Numbered from the stretch's first letter, positions 8,799 to 18,053 are shown. The stretch: 64,000 nucleotides of DNA from Sulfurimicrobium sp963779055 (GCA_963779055.1 CAVZWN010000005.1:62001-126000), one strand, 5' to 3'. Made by a program: numbers and translations. Notes: a model not told the origin generated them from the sequence alone.

Positions 8799-10511
8799 AT
8801 GACTACTGCTGCTCCTGCCTCCTCCGAAAGTTTTGCCGCCCTGTTTGAAGAAAGCCTGCAACGCCAGGAAATGCGTTCAGGTGAATTGATTACCGCTGAA
8901 GTCGTGTCCGTGGACAACGACGTGGTGATCGTCAATGCCGGCCTCAAGTCCGAAAGCGTGATCGACGCCAACGAATTCAAGAACGACCTGGGTGAAATCG
9001 AAGTCCAGCCTGGCGATTTCGTCAGCGTTTGCATCGAAGCCATGGAAGATGGCTACGGCTCGACCAAACTGTCGCGCGAAAAAGCCAAGCGCATGGCCGC
9101 CTGGAACGACCTCGACAAGGCAATGGAAGAAGGCACACTGGTCAGCGGCGTCATCAGCGGCTCCGTCAAGGGTGGCCTGACCGTTACTGTAAACGGCATC
9201 CGCGCCTTCCTGCCCGGCTCGCTGGTAGATATCCGCCCGGTCAAGGACACCACGCCTTACCAGGGCAAGCAGATGGAATTCAAGGTCATCAAGCTTGACC
9301 GCAAGCGCAACAACGTGGTGGTTTCCCGCCGCGCCGTGCTGGAAGCCAGCCAGGGCGCCGAGCGTCAGGCCCTGCTGGAAAACCTGAAAGAAGGTGCAGT
9401 GGTCAAGGGCATCGTCAAAAACATCACCGACTACGGCGCATTCGTGGATCTGGGCGGCATCGACGGCCTGCTGCACATCACCGACCTGGCCTGGCGCCGC
9501 GTCAAGCATCCTTCCGAAGTCCTGACCGTGGGCGACGAAGTGGAAGCCAAGATTCTCAAGTTCGATCAGGAAAAAAACCGCGTTTCCCTGGGTATCAAAC
9601 AACTGGGCGACGATCCATGGGTCAACCTGTCCCGCCGCTACCCGCAAAGCACCCGCCTGTTCGGCAAGGTCACCAACCTGACCGACTACGGTGCATTCGT
9701 TGAAATCGAACAAGGCATCGAAGGCCTGGTACACGTTTCCGAAATGGACTGGACCAACAAGAACGTTCACCCTGCCAAAGTTGTGAGCCTGGGCGACGAA
9801 GTCGAAGTCATGATTCTGGAAATTGACGAAGAGCGCCGCCGTATCTCCCTGGGCATGAAGCAATGCAAACCTAATCCATGGGATGAGTTTGCTGCTGGCC
9901 AGAAGAAAGGCGACAAGGTTCAGGGCCAGATCAAGTCGATCACCGACTTCGGCATCTTCATCGGCTTGCCTGGCGGCATCGACGGCCTGGTTCACCTGTC
10001 CGACCTGTCCTGGAACATGCCTGGCGAAGAAGCCGTGCGCAACTACAAGAAAGGCGACGAAGTGGAAGCCGTGGTACTGGCCATCGACGCCGAGAAAGAG
10101 CGTATCTCCCTCGGCATCAAGCAGATGGATGGCGACCCCTTCTCCAACTACGTTTCCACCCATGACAAGGGCGACATCGTCAAGGGCACCGTTAAAGCCA
10201 TTGATGCCAAAGGCGCTGTGATCGCGCTGGACGGCGAAGTCGAAGGCTACCTGCGTGCCTCTGAAGTTTCCCGCGACCGCGTCGAAGACATTCGCAGCCA
10301 CCTGAAAGAAGGCGACGAAGTCGAGACAAAGATCATCAGCGTGGACCGCAAGAACCGCAACATCAGCTTGTCCATCAAGGCCAAGGACATGGCAGACGAA
10401 ACCGATGCCATGAGCAAGATGGCCAGCGAGCAAAGTGCGGCCAGCGCCGGCACCACCAATCTGGGCGCCCTGCTGAAAGCCAAGCTGGACAACAAAAACA
10501 GCGGTCAGTAA
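8799..10511 (+). CDS. rpsA: 30S ribosomal protein S1
   Basis: At 570 aa this is the full-length six-domain form that brings mRNA to the 30S subunit. Six OB-fold S1 repeats can be followed: VVSVDNDVVIVNAG, GVISGSVKGGLTVTVNG, GIVKNITDYGAFVDLGG, GKVTNLTDYGAFVEIEQG, GQIKSITDFGIFIGLPGG and GTVKAIDAKGAVIALDG. The first two (about residues 20-170) are the divergent ribosome-binding repeats, and the last four bind RNA. cmk-rpsA-ihfB is a classic proteobacterial order. It is preceded by a terminator and about 80 bp of leader, consistent with its own promoter and autoregulation. Confidence 0.98.
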   Translation: MTTAAPASSESFAALFEESLQRQEMRSGELITAEVVSVDNDVVIVNAGLKSESVIDANEFKNDLGEIEVQPGDFVSVCIEAMEDGYGSTKLSREKAKRMAAWNDLDKAMEEGTLVSGVISGSVKGGLTVTVNGIRAFLPGSLVDIRPVKDTTPYQGKQMEFKVIKLDRKRNNVVVSRRAVLEASQGAERQALLENLKEGAVVKGIVKNITDYGAFVDLGGIDGLLHITDLAWRRVKHPSEVLTVGDEVEAKILKFDQEKNRVSLGIKQLGDDPWVNLSRRYPQSTRLFGKVTNLTDYGAFVEIEQGIEGLVHVSEMDWTNKNVHPAKVVSLGDEVEVMILEIDEERRRISLGMKQCKPNPWDEFAAGQKKGDKVQGQIKSITDFGIFIGLPGGIDGLVHLSDLSWNMPGEEAVRNYKKGDEVEAVVLAIDAEKERISLGIKQMDGDPFSNYVSTHDKGDIVKGTVKAIDAKGAVIALDGEVEGYLRASEVSRDRVEDIRSHLKEGDEVETKIISVDRKNRNISLSIKAKDMADETDAMSKMASEQSAASAGTTNLGALLKAKLDNKNSGQ

Positions 10512-10525
10512 CGAACGGACCAGAA

Positions 10526-10549
10526 CCGGCCGGGGCTTGCCCTGGCCGG
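10526..10549 (+). terminator. GC-rich hairpin between rpsA and ihfB
   Basis: CCGGCCGGGG (10526-10535), CTTG loop, CCCTGGCCGG (10540-10549), with one unpaired base. There is no T tract, so it may be an attenuator, an RNA stabiliser, or only a weak terminator before ihfB. Confidence 0.45.
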
Positions 10550-10571
10550 ACTGTTCAAGCAGGGAAAACTC

Positions 10572-10856
10572 ATGACCAAGTCAGAATTGATTAACAAGTT
10601 GGCGGCACGCTATCCCCAGCTTGTGGCAAAAGACGCAGAGCTTGCGGTCAAGACTGTACTGGAAGCCATGGCGGAAAGCCTGGCCCAGGGTGAACGCATC
10701 GAAATTCGCGGTTTTGGCAGCTTCAGTCTGAATTACCGCCCGCCACGCGTCGGACGCAATCCGAAAACCGGCGGCAAGGTAAGCGTGCCGGAGAAATATG
10801 TTCCTCACTTCAAAGCAGGCAAAGAGCTGCGTGAACGTGTGGATTACCCGGAATAA
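10572..10856 (+). CDS. ihfB: Integration host factor subunit beta
   Basis: This 94-aa DNA-bending protein is a partner of IhfA. The HU/IHF fold is clear: MTKSELINKLAARYPQL, then GRNPKTGGKVSVPEK, whose beta-arm tip carries the conserved NPKTG proline that intercalates at bends. The RIEIRGFGSFSL motif is diagnostic of the beta subunit. It directly follows rpsA, as in most beta- and gammaproteobacteria. Confidence 0.96.
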   Translation: MTKSELINKLAARYPQLVAKDAELAVKTVLEAMAESLAQGERIEIRGFGSFSLNYRPPRVGRNPKTGGKVSVPEKYVPHFKAGKELRERVDYPE

Positions 10857-10893
10857 AGCATTTGACCCGGCTTCTGGCCGGTCAGCCAATATG

Positions 10894-10925
10894 GCGGCAT
10901 AATCGCAAGATCATGCCGCTTTTTT
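10894..10925 (+). terminator. Rho-independent terminator after ihfB
   Basis: GCGGCAT (10894-10900) pairs with ATGCCGC (10913-10919) and is followed by TTTTTT (10920-10925). It lies between ihfB and lapA. Confidence 0.75.
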
Positions 10926-10942
10926 CTTATTAAGACAAAGAC

Positions 10943-11236
10943 ATGCGCTATCTGTCCCTGATTCCAGGCATCCTCCTGTTTATTCTGGCTCTTGGTTTTG
11001 CACTCAAAAACACCGAGAGCATTACTTTGCATTACTTTCTTGGCTATCAGTGGCAGGCGCCGCTGGTACTGGTACTGGTGACGGCATTCTGCCTCGGCGC
11101 CGCATCCGGCGTCACTGCGACCTTTGGACTCATTTTCAGGCAACGCCGGGAAATCCAGAAATTGCGCCGGGAAATAAAATCTTCCATACCGTCCTCTTCC
11201 CCCGTGCTGAACACCAGCATCCAGCTCAACCCCTAG
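10943..11236 (+). CDS. lapA: Lipopolysaccharide assembly protein A (DUF1049)
   Basis: This 97-aa inner-membrane protein has two hydrophobic helices (LIPGILLFILALGFAL and PLVLVLVTAFCLGAASG) followed by a basic cytoplasmic coiled segment (RQRREIQKLRREIKS). LapA and LapB act together in controlling LpxC stability and LPS assembly in E. coli. The identification rests on this architecture and on direct adjacency to lapB, 15 bp downstream. Confidence 0.88.
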   Translation: MRYLSLIPGILLFILALGFALKNTESITLHYFLGYQWQAPLVLVLVTAFCLGAASGVTATFGLIFRQRREIQKLRREIKSSIPSSSPVLNTSIQLNP

Positions 11237-11251
11237 AATGACGGACTGACC

Positions 11252-12427
11252 ATGGAATTCGAATTCTGGTGGCTACTGGCGCTCCCCCTGTTTTTCAGCC
11301 TCGGCTGGCTGGCAGCCCGAATTGACATCAAACATCTGCAATCCGAGTCCCGCCGCCTTCCGGCTTCCTATTTCCGGGGGCTGAATTTTCTTCTCAACGA
11401 GCAGCAGGACAAGGCAATCGAATCATTCATCGAGGTCGTGCGCGCTGATCCTGAAACCGTCGAGCTGCACTTTGCGCTCGGCAACCTGTTTCGCCGCCGT
11501 GGCGAAATCGAGCGTGCCATTCGCATGCATCAGACCCTGGTTGACCGCACGGGGCTGGATGCGGAAAAAAGACTCAGCGCCAGCTTCGAACTGGGGCAGG
11601 ACTACTTGAAAGCAGGCCTCCTCGACCGCGCTGAAACCATCTTCAGCGGCTTGCGCCAGACTGCCTACGCCGAACAGGCGCTCAAGTTCCTGCTCGAAAT
11701 ATACGAAACAGAGCGTGACTGGAAAAACGCCATCGTAATCGCGGAACAACTAAGCGCGACATCCCCTACATCCTTCAACAAGGAAATCGCCCAGTTCTAC
11801 TGTGAATGGGCGGCCAATGACATTGCCCAAAGCCATCCGGAAATGGCCCAGGACCACCTCAATCAGGCGCTGCAAAGCTCCCGCAGCTGTGCCCGCGCCA
11901 ATCTCATGCTGGGCGACCTGGAAGCCCAGGCGGGGCGCCATGCCGAAGCGATCCAGTTCTGGAAACGGATTGAAACCCAGAACCCGCAATATTTGACGCT
12001 CACCGCAGCAAAACTGCTCGACAACTACCGTGCTCTGGGTCAGAACAGCGAAGCCCTGATTCTATTGCGCGGCTACCTTGCCCAGCATCCTTCCATCGAC
12101 TTGCTCAACTCCACTTTCCAGGCCGTGCTTGAGCTCGAAGGACCGCGTGCCGCATACGAACTGGTGCGTGACGAACTGCGGCGTAACCCCAGCCTGCTTG
12201 GACTCGATAAACTGCTGGAAGCCGCGCTGCTGGATGCACCTGCCGAACGCCGGCAGGATATCTCACTGATAAAAAATCTGATTCATCAGCACAGCCAGCG
12301 TCTTGCACACTACCGTTGCGAAAGCTGCGGCTTCAAGGCGCGCCTTTTTCACTGGCACTGTCCCGCCTGTGGCGGCTGGGAAACACTGCCGCCCAAGCGC
12401 AAGGAAGACCAGGACACACCATCATGA
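11252..12427 (+). CDS. lapB: Lipopolysaccharide assembly protein B (TPR/rubredoxin-like)
   Basis: This 391-aa protein is anchored by one N-terminal membrane helix (WWLLALPLFFSLGWLAARID). A run of TPR repeats fills about residues 35-340 (for example AIESFIEVVRADPETVELHFALG). The C-terminus has a rubredoxin-like metal site, CESCG and CPACG, about 15 residues apart. In E. coli LapB (YciM) recruits LpxC to FtsH and so balances LPS and phospholipid synthesis. Its end overlaps pyrF by ATGA, so the two are translationally coupled. Confidence 0.93.
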   Translation: MEFEFWWLLALPLFFSLGWLAARIDIKHLQSESRRLPASYFRGLNFLLNEQQDKAIESFIEVVRADPETVELHFALGNLFRRRGEIERAIRMHQTLVDRTGLDAEKRLSASFELGQDYLKAGLLDRAETIFSGLRQTAYAEQALKFLLEIYETERDWKNAIVIAEQLSATSPTSFNKEIAQFYCEWAANDIAQSHPEMAQDHLNQALQSSRSCARANLMLGDLEAQAGRHAEAIQFWKRIETQNPQYLTLTAAKLLDNYRALGQNSEALILLRGYLAQHPSIDLLNSTFQAVLELEGPRAAYELVRDELRRNPSLLGLDKLLEAALLDAPAERRQDISLIKNLIHQHSQRLAHYRCESCGFKARLFHWHCPACGGWETLPPKRKEDQDTPS

Positions 12428-13152
12428 CCAGCAAACCTCAACTCCCGGACCCAAAAATCATCGTCGCGCTGGATTACGCCAGTGCAGCAGAAGCTTCAAA
12501 ACTGGTTGAGCGCCTCGACCCCGGCCTGTGCAAACTCAAGGTCGGCAAGGAACTGTTTACCACTGCCGGTCCGGCCTGGGTAGAACACCTGGTCAGACAG
12601 GGCTACGGGGTTTTTCTCGACCTCAAATTCCATGACATTCCTCACACTGTCGCGCAGGCATGCAAGGCCGCGGCCAGCCTCGGGGTATGGATGGTCAATG
12701 TTCATGCGCTGGGCGGCCGTGCTATGATGACGGCCGCGCGCGAAGCGCTGGAAAGCCTGCCGCAGCGGCCAAAACTGATCGCGGTAACGGTACTGACCAG
12801 CATGGGCTCGAACGATCTGGCCGACCTGGGTATCAGCGAGGAGCCGCAGCAACTGGTCCGCCGCCTGGCCAGACTGGCCCAGGACTGCCAGCTCGATGGC
12901 GTGGTCTGTTCGGCGCAGGAAGCGGCCATGCTGAGGCAGGAACTAGGCGCTGAATTCTGCCTCGTCACGCCCGGCATCCGCCCGGCCAGCGCCAGCAAGG
13001 ACGACCAGAAACGCATCATGACGCCGGCCGATGCGCTGCGCGCAGGCGCACATTATCTGGTGATCGGGCGTCCCATCACCCAGGCGGCCGATCCCCTGCA
13101 GGCTTTGCAGGCGATCGCACAAGAAATTGCAAATATTGGAGAAACGAAGTGA
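12424..13152 (+). CDS. pyrF: Orotidine 5'-phosphate decarboxylase
   Basis: This enzyme decarboxylates OMP to UMP, the last step of pyrimidine synthesis. ATG 12424 is chosen because it overlaps the lapB stop (ATGA) and gives MTSKPQLPDPKIIVALDYA, whereas the frame upstream is only a lapB shadow. The catalytic motif DLKFHDIPHTV and the phosphate-binding PGIRPA and VIGRPI segments are present. At 242 aa it fits the E. coli-type class. It ends in a GTGA overlap with the next gene. Confidence 0.95.
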   Translation: MTSKPQLPDPKIIVALDYASAAEASKLVERLDPGLCKLKVGKELFTTAGPAWVEHLVRQGYGVFLDLKFHDIPHTVAQACKAAASLGVWMVNVHALGGRAMMTAAREALESLPQRPKLIAVTVLTSMGSNDLADLGISEEPQQLVRRLARLAQDCQLDGVVCSAQEAAMLRQELGAEFCLVTPGIRPASASKDDQKRIMTPADALRAGAHYLVIGRPITQAADPLQALQAIAQEIANIGETK

Positions 13153-14471
13153 AAGTCAGCATTGTTGGAACCGGTTATGTCGGCCTCGTGACCGGCACCT
13201 GCCTGGCGGAAGTGGGCAATGACGTGGTGTGCCTCGACCTGGACGAACGCAAGATCGGCATGCTCAAGCAGGGCCAGATCCCCATTTACGAACCGGGTCT
13301 CGAAGACATGGTGCAGCGCAACCAGGCCGCCGGGCGCCTGCGCTTTACCACCGATGTCGCCGAAAGCGCCGCCCATGGCGTGATCCAGTTCATCGCCGTA
13401 GGCACGCCGCCGGATGAAGACGGCTCCGCCGACCTGCAATACGTGGTCTCGGCTGCCCGCGCCATCGGCCAGCACATGAACGAATACAAGGTGATCGTGG
13501 ACAAGTCCACGGTGCCGGTCGGTACCGCCGACAAGGTGCGCGCGGCGGTACAGGAAGAACTGCAGAAACGCGGTTCCGGGCTCAATTTCAGCGTGGTTTC
13601 CAATCCGGAATTTCTCAAGGAAGGCGCGGCGGTAGAAGACTTCATGCGCCCCGACCGCATCGTGGTCGGCACCGACGACCCCAAGGCAACGGAACTCATG
13701 CGCTCCCTGTACGCGCCGTTCCAGCGCAATCATGAACGCCTGATCGTGATGGACATCAAGTCCGCCGAACTCACCAAATACGCTGCCAATGCCATGCTGG
13801 CCACGCGCATTTCGTTCATGAACGAGCTCGCCAACCTGGCAGAAATCCTCGGTGCAGACATCGAACACGTGCGTCATGGCATCGGCTCCGACCCGCGCAT
13901 CGGCTACCATTTTCTTTATCCGGGCTGCGGCTACGGCGGGTCCTGCTTCCCCAAGGACGTGCAGGCACTACAGCGCACCTCGCGCGCCAATGGCGTCGAA
14001 CTGCAGGTGTTGAAAGCGGTGGAAGACGCCAATGATCTGCAAAAGCATATTTTGCTCAAGAAAATCACCGAGCGCTTCGGCAACGACCTGTCCGGCATGC
14101 GCTTCGCGCTCTGGGGCCTGGCATTCAAGCCCAACACCGACGACATGCGCGAAGCGCCCAGCCGCGTGCTGATCGAAGGCCTGTGGGAACGCGGCGCCAC
14201 GGTTGCCGCCTATGACCCGGCGGCAATGGAAGAAACCCACCGTATCTACGGCGACGACCCCCGTCTCACCCTGTGCGACTCGCCCATGGCCGCCATGGCG
14301 GGTGCCGATGCGCTGGCCATCGTCACGGAATGGAAAGAGTTCCGCGCCCCGGATTTTGCCGCCATCAAATCCAGCCTGAAAAATCCGGTGATTTTTGACG
14401 GGCGAAATCTGTATGAGCCGAAAGCCGTGCGTGAACAGGGTCTGGAATACTTTCCGATTGGACGTTTATAG
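13149..14471 (+). CDS. udg: UDP-glucose 6-dehydrogenase
   Basis: This 440-aa NAD-dependent enzyme makes UDP-glucuronate for capsule, exopolysaccharide or LPS sugars. A GTG start at 13149 overlaps the pyrF stop. The Rossmann motif is VGTGYVGLVTGTCLAE, and the catalytic cysteine lies in GYGGSCFPKDVQAL, with LWGLAFKPNTDDMREAPS in the C-terminal domain. The neighbours rfaE1 and hldD indicate an envelope-sugar block. Its sequence is of the single-cysteine UGD/BceC type. Confidence 0.94.
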   Translation: MKVSIVGTGYVGLVTGTCLAEVGNDVVCLDLDERKIGMLKQGQIPIYEPGLEDMVQRNQAAGRLRFTTDVAESAAHGVIQFIAVGTPPDEDGSADLQYVVSAARAIGQHMNEYKVIVDKSTVPVGTADKVRAAVQEELQKRGSGLNFSVVSNPEFLKEGAAVEDFMRPDRIVVGTDDPKATELMRSLYAPFQRNHERLIVMDIKSAELTKYAANAMLATRISFMNELANLAEILGADIEHVRHGIGSDPRIGYHFLYPGCGYGGSCFPKDVQALQRTSRANGVELQVLKAVEDANDLQKHILLKKITERFGNDLSGMRFALWGLAFKPNTDDMREAPSRVLIEGLWERGATVAAYDPAAMEETHRIYGDDPRLTLCDSPMAAMAGADALAIVTEWKEFRAPDFAAIKSSLKNPVIFDGRNLYEPKAVREQGLEYFPIGRL

Positions 14472-14517
14472 AAGCGTGATGGGTGATGAGTAATGGGGAA
14501 TGAAAACCACCGCTCGT

Positions 14518-14568
14518 CACCCATCACCCATCACCCATCACCCATCACCCATCACCCATCACCCATCC
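14518..14568. repeat. Heptamer tandem repeat (CCATCAC)n
   Basis: Six complete CCATCAC units (14521-14562) plus partial units run right up to the rfaE1 start codon. A reverse-complement fragment (GATGGGTGATGAG) at 14478-14490 could pair with them. The same motif forms the N-terminal codons of cmk near 7960-7985. Confidence 0.85.
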
Positions 14569-15489
14569 ATGAAGATCCCAGATATATCTAAAGCCCGCGT
14601 CCTGGTCGTCGGCGACGTCATGCTCGACCGCTACTGGTTTGGCGAGGTCAGCCGCATCTCGCCGGAAGCGCCGGTGCCGGTGGTGCATGTCGGCAAGACC
14701 GAGGAACGCCCCGGTGGTGCGGCCAATGTCGCGCGCAATGCCGCAGCCCTGGGCGCGCAGGTGTCGCTGCTTTCGGTGGCAGGCACCGACGAAGCCGGTG
14801 AATGCCTGGCCCGCCTGCTGGAACATGAGAATATCCGGGTGGTACTGCACCGCGATGCAGAACTCGACACCACCATCAAGCTGCGCGTCATTGGTCGCCA
14901 GCAGCAGCTACTGCGCATCGACTTCGAAACCTGGCCCGGCCACGAGGTGCTGCAGAACAAGCTGGCCGATTTCGAACGCATGCTGGCAGATGCCGACGTG
15001 GTGATTCTTTCCGATTACGGCAAGGGCGGCCTGACGCATATCCGGCGCATGATCGAACTGGCACGCGCCGCTGGCAAGCGAGTGCTGGCCGATCCAAAAG
15101 GAGAGGATTACGAACGTTACCGCGGCGCCACCCTGCTCACGCCCAACCGCAGCGAATTCAAGCAGGTTGCAGGCAGCTGGCACAATGAGGAAGAACTGAC
15201 GCGCAAGGCCCAGGCGCTACGCAGCCAGCTTGGCCTTGAGGCCTTGCTGGTGACGCGCAGCGAGGAAGGCATGACGCTTTACCGCGATGGCGATACCCTG
15301 CACGAGCAGACCCAGGCACGCGAAGTTTTTGACGTCAGCGGCGCAGGAGATACGGTGATCGCCACCCTGGGCACCATGCTCGCAGCCGGGGCGAGTTTGC
15401 CCGAAGCGGTGCAACTCGCCAACCGTGCTGCCGGCATCGTGGTCGGCAAGCTGGGCACGGCGGTAGTGAGCGCGGAAGAATTGTTTTAA
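14569..15489 (+). CDS. rfaE1: D-glycero-beta-D-manno-heptose-7-phosphate kinase
   Basis: This 306-aa PfkB-family kinase phosphorylates heptose 7-phosphate at C1 for LPS inner-core ADP-heptose. ATG 14569 is preferred because the 23 codons upstream are only the CCATCAC repeat. Motifs are VLVVGDVMLDRYW, RPGGAANVARNAA and the catalytic DVSGAGDTVIATL. It lacks the cytidylyltransferase domain of E. coli HldE, so a separate rfaE2/hldC must be elsewhere in the genome. It is followed by hldD, the pathway's last enzyme. Confidence 0.94.
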   Translation: MKIPDISKARVLVVGDVMLDRYWFGEVSRISPEAPVPVVHVGKTEERPGGAANVARNAAALGAQVSLLSVAGTDEAGECLARLLEHENIRVVLHRDAELDTTIKLRVIGRQQQLLRIDFETWPGHEVLQNKLADFERMLADADVVILSDYGKGGLTHIRRMIELARAAGKRVLADPKGEDYERYRGATLLTPNRSEFKQVAGSWHNEEELTRKAQALRSQLGLEALLVTRSEEGMTLYRDGDTLHEQTQAREVFDVSGAGDTVIATLGTMLAAGASLPEAVQLANRAAGIVVGKLGTAVVSAEELF

Positions 15490-15496
15490 CTGCGGT

Positions 15497-15575
15497 GAGT
15501 GGCAAGCGGTGAGCGGTGAGCGGAAAAACGTCGCGTATGGCGCGACACAATACCACTGCTCACCGCTTGCCACTC
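15497..15575. repeat. Long-armed palindrome between rfaE1 and hldD
   Basis: Perfect 18-bp arms (15497-15514 and 15558-15575; core GTGGCAAGCGGTGAGC) are separated by 43 bp. The arms differ from the 'CACGGAG' family, but the layout is the same. The element ends 29 bp before the hldD start. Confidence 0.75.
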
Positions 15576-15604
15576 GCTGCTTACCACTATAAATAGGAGC
15601 AAGC

Positions 15605-16600
15605 ATGTACTACATCGTCACCGGCGCCATGGGCTTCATCGGCGCAAACATTGTCAAGGCCCTCAACGAACGCGGCGAGACCAACATCATCGCAGTGGAT
15701 AACCTGAAGAAGGCCGACAAGTTCAAAAATCTGGTGGATTGCGAAATCGCCGATTACATGGACAAGGAAGATTTCCTCGACGCCTTGCTGGACGGCGCGT
15801 TCGACGATTCCATGAAGGCCGTGTTCCACGAGGGCGCCTGTTCCGACACCATGGAGACCGATGGCCGCTACATGATGGAAAACAACTATCGTTATTCCAT
15901 CACCCTGCTGGAGCATTGCCAGAACGAGGAAATTCCTTTCCTCTACGCTTCATCGGCCAGCGTCTATGGCGGCGGCAGCATTTTCAGCGAATCGCGCGAG
16001 CATGAGAGCCCGCTCAACGTCTACGGCTATTCCAAGTTTCTGTTCGACCAGTATGTGCGCCGCATGTGGGAAGAAAAAACCGGCCAGATCGTCGGCTTCC
16101 GCTACTTCAACGTGTATGGTCCGCGCGAGCAGCACAAGGGGCGCATGGCCTCGGTCGCCTTCCACTTCTTCAACCAGTACCAGGCCGAAGGCAAGGTCAA
16201 GCTGTTCGAAGGCTGTGAAGGTTATGGCCATGGCGAACAGCGGCGCGATTTCGTGTCGGTGGAAGATGTGGTCAAGATCAACATGTGGTTCCTCGACAAC
16301 CCCGAGCAGTCCGGCATCTTCAACCTCGGCACCGGGCGCAGCCAGGCCTTCAACGACGTTGCCGTGGCAGCCGTCAATGCCTGCCGCAAAGCCAGGGGTG
16401 AGTCCTCGCTGACGCTGGAACAGTTGCAGCAGCAGGGCATCATCGAATATGTCGCTTTCCCTGAAGCGCTCAAGGGCAAGTACCAGAGCTTCACCCAGGC
16501 CGACATCTCGGCCCTGCGCAAAGCCGGGTACGAAACCCCGCTCTACACTGTGGAACAAGGGGTGGAGCGCTATGTGGAGCATCTGCTGAAACAACGCTGA
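15605..16600 (+). CDS. hldD: ADP-L-glycero-D-manno-heptose 6-epimerase
   Basis: This 331-aa SDR-family epimerase converts ADP-D,D-heptose to ADP-L,D-heptose for the LPS inner core. The NADP-binding motif is VTGAMGFIGANIVKAL, and the catalytic YGYSK follows SSASVYGGG. The segment NVYGPREQHKGRMASV is diagnostic for HldD. Length is normal (about 310-335). An AGGAGCAAGC ribosome-binding region precedes ATG 15605. Confidence 0.96.
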   Translation: MYYIVTGAMGFIGANIVKALNERGETNIIAVDNLKKADKFKNLVDCEIADYMDKEDFLDALLDGAFDDSMKAVFHEGACSDTMETDGRYMMENNYRYSITLLEHCQNEEIPFLYASSASVYGGGSIFSESREHESPLNVYGYSKFLFDQYVRRMWEEKTGQIVGFRYFNVYGPREQHKGRMASVAFHFFNQYQAEGKVKLFEGCEGYGHGEQRRDFVSVEDVVKINMWFLDNPEQSGIFNLGTGRSQAFNDVAVAAVNACRKARGESSLTLEQLQQQGIIEYVAFPEALKGKYQSFTQADISALRKAGYETPLYTVEQGVERYVEHLLKQR

Positions 16601-16626
16601 AACCTCAAGCTGACCGGAGCTGAAAA

Positions 16627-16926
16627 ATGAAAATAATCCTGTTCATTTTAATTGCCTGCCTTGCTTTTATGACTCCAGCCCGGGCAGGCGCTCCGGTCAA
16701 CCTCAACAGCGCCACCCAGGCACAGCTCGAGTCGGTGAAAGGGATCGGCCCGGCCAAGGCCCGAGCCATCATCGACTACCGCAGCAAAATGGGGCCGTTC
16801 AGAAGCGTGGACGATCTGAAAAAGGTGACGGGATTCGGGGAAAAGACGGTCGCCAGAATGCGTCCGGAGCTGACTGCCGGAAACCGCCAGCCCGCGGCAA
16901 AGACTGAAACCGGGAAGAGCAAGTAG
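16627..16926 (+). CDS. ComEA-like secreted helix-hairpin-helix protein
   Basis: This 99-aa protein has a signal peptide (about residues 1-20, ending PARAG). A single ComEA-type double helix-hairpin-helix follows: VNLNSATQAQLESVKGIGPAKARAI, then GFGEKTVARM. Such short periplasmic DNA-binding proteins help pull DNA across the outer membrane during natural transformation. A basic tail ends the protein. The name rests on fold and size, since no other competence genes are seen nearby. Confidence 0.85.
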   Translation: MKIILFILIACLAFMTPARAGAPVNLNSATQAQLESVKGIGPAKARAIIDYRSKMGPFRSVDDLKKVTGFGEKTVARMRPELTAGNRQPAAKTETGKSK

Positions 16927-17022
16927 CACCTGCAAGCCTCATCTCTGGGGGGGCTTTCCTATTTGCGCCGGAAAAAAACGTGCATAATAATCAACCATGA
17001 CCTGCACAAGAAAAATCCCGGC

Positions 17023-18018
17023 GTGAACTCCTCCCGCTTCGCATTCATCCCCCCCTGGCTCGATCCGCTGCGCGCGGTGGCCGTGGTCATGTTCGACAGC
17101 AATGGCGACGTGATCGAAGCCAACGAGGGATTTCGCTTTACCCTTCAACCCGAACTGAGTGGAAATATCGCACAACGCATTGCCGAACCGCCGCTCGATC
17201 AACTGGTTAAAATGCAGCCGGACGAAGCGGGCCTGCTTTACACCGGACTGATCACCCTCAACATCGGACATGGCCTGACACGGGCTTTTGCCGGCTCGAT
17301 TTTCCGCCGCAGCCAGTTGTTCCTGCTCGCGGCCGAACTGGACATTTCCGCCTTCGAATCGCTCAGCAGTGAAAACGAGCGCCTCAATCAGGAACTGGAA
17401 GAAAACCGGAAACTCCTCTCGAAACGCAATCACGCCCTGCAGAAATTGCAGGAGGAAATGGAGACCATCAAGCGCAATGACGGGCTCACCGGCCTGGCCA
17501 ATCTGAAGCTGCTCGATTCGCGGGTAAGCGAGGAAATCCTGCGCTGGGAACGCTACCGCCGCCCCCTGGCCCTGGTGGTGATGGATCTGGACGACTTCGA
17601 CCGCATCAATGAGGAATTCGGGCGGGAGATCGGCGATGAACTGCTACAGCATGTCGCTACCATCCTTAACGGCGCTACCAGAACGCTGGATCTGGTGGCC
17701 CGCTACGGCGGGCAGGAATTCGCCATCCTGCTGCCGGAGACCAATGAAATGGGCGCCATGATCGTGGCCGAGCGCCTGCGCATGGATATGGAATCCATGC
17801 TCATCCTTCCCCTGCTGCGCCCCCTCACTGCCAGTTTCGGTGTCGCCCTGCTGCAACCGGATGAAAAGCGTGAAGCCTATTACGCCCGCGCCGGACGCGC
17901 GGTCAAATACGCCAAGGAGCATGGCAAGAACTGTATCGCCATGGCAGGAATCATCGCCGAATGCGACCACCTCTACCAGAGTGCTGCCGGGGAGGCATCT
18001 CCTGAGCGGGCGGCGTAA
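17023..18018 (+). CDS. GGDEF-domain protein with GGQEF active-site variant
   Basis: This protein has about 331 aa when started at GTG 17023 (MNSSRFAFIPPW); a TTG at 16963 in the same frame is possible but has no better ribosome site. The N-terminal 115 residues look like a PAS-type sensor (VVMFDSNGDVIEANEGF). A coiled coil follows (SLSSENERLNQELEENRKL). The GGDEF domain begins at DGLTGLANLKLLD, and its A-site reads RYGGQEFAILLPE, with Gln in place of Asp or Glu. Whether it makes cyclic di-GMP is therefore uncertain. There is no membrane segment, so it is probably cytoplasmic. Confidence 0.85.
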   Translation: MNSSRFAFIPPWLDPLRAVAVVMFDSNGDVIEANEGFRFTLQPELSGNIAQRIAEPPLDQLVKMQPDEAGLLYTGLITLNIGHGLTRAFAGSIFRRSQLFLLAAELDISAFESLSSENERLNQELEENRKLLSKRNHALQKLQEEMETIKRNDGLTGLANLKLLDSRVSEEILRWERYRRPLALVVMDLDDFDRINEEFGREIGDELLQHVATILNGATRTLDLVARYGGQEFAILLPETNEMGAMIVAERLRMDMESMLILPLLRPLTASFGVALLQPDEKREAYYARAGRAVKYAKEHGKNCIAMAGIIAECDHLYQSAAGEASPERAA

Positions 18019-18053
18019 CACACGCATATTTTTTCAGGATAAATCGAACCAAC

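Noticed and set aside
8877..10433. 518-codon frame opposite rpsA
   Set aside because: Mirror of rpsA codon bias; no family motif, and rpsA is certain.
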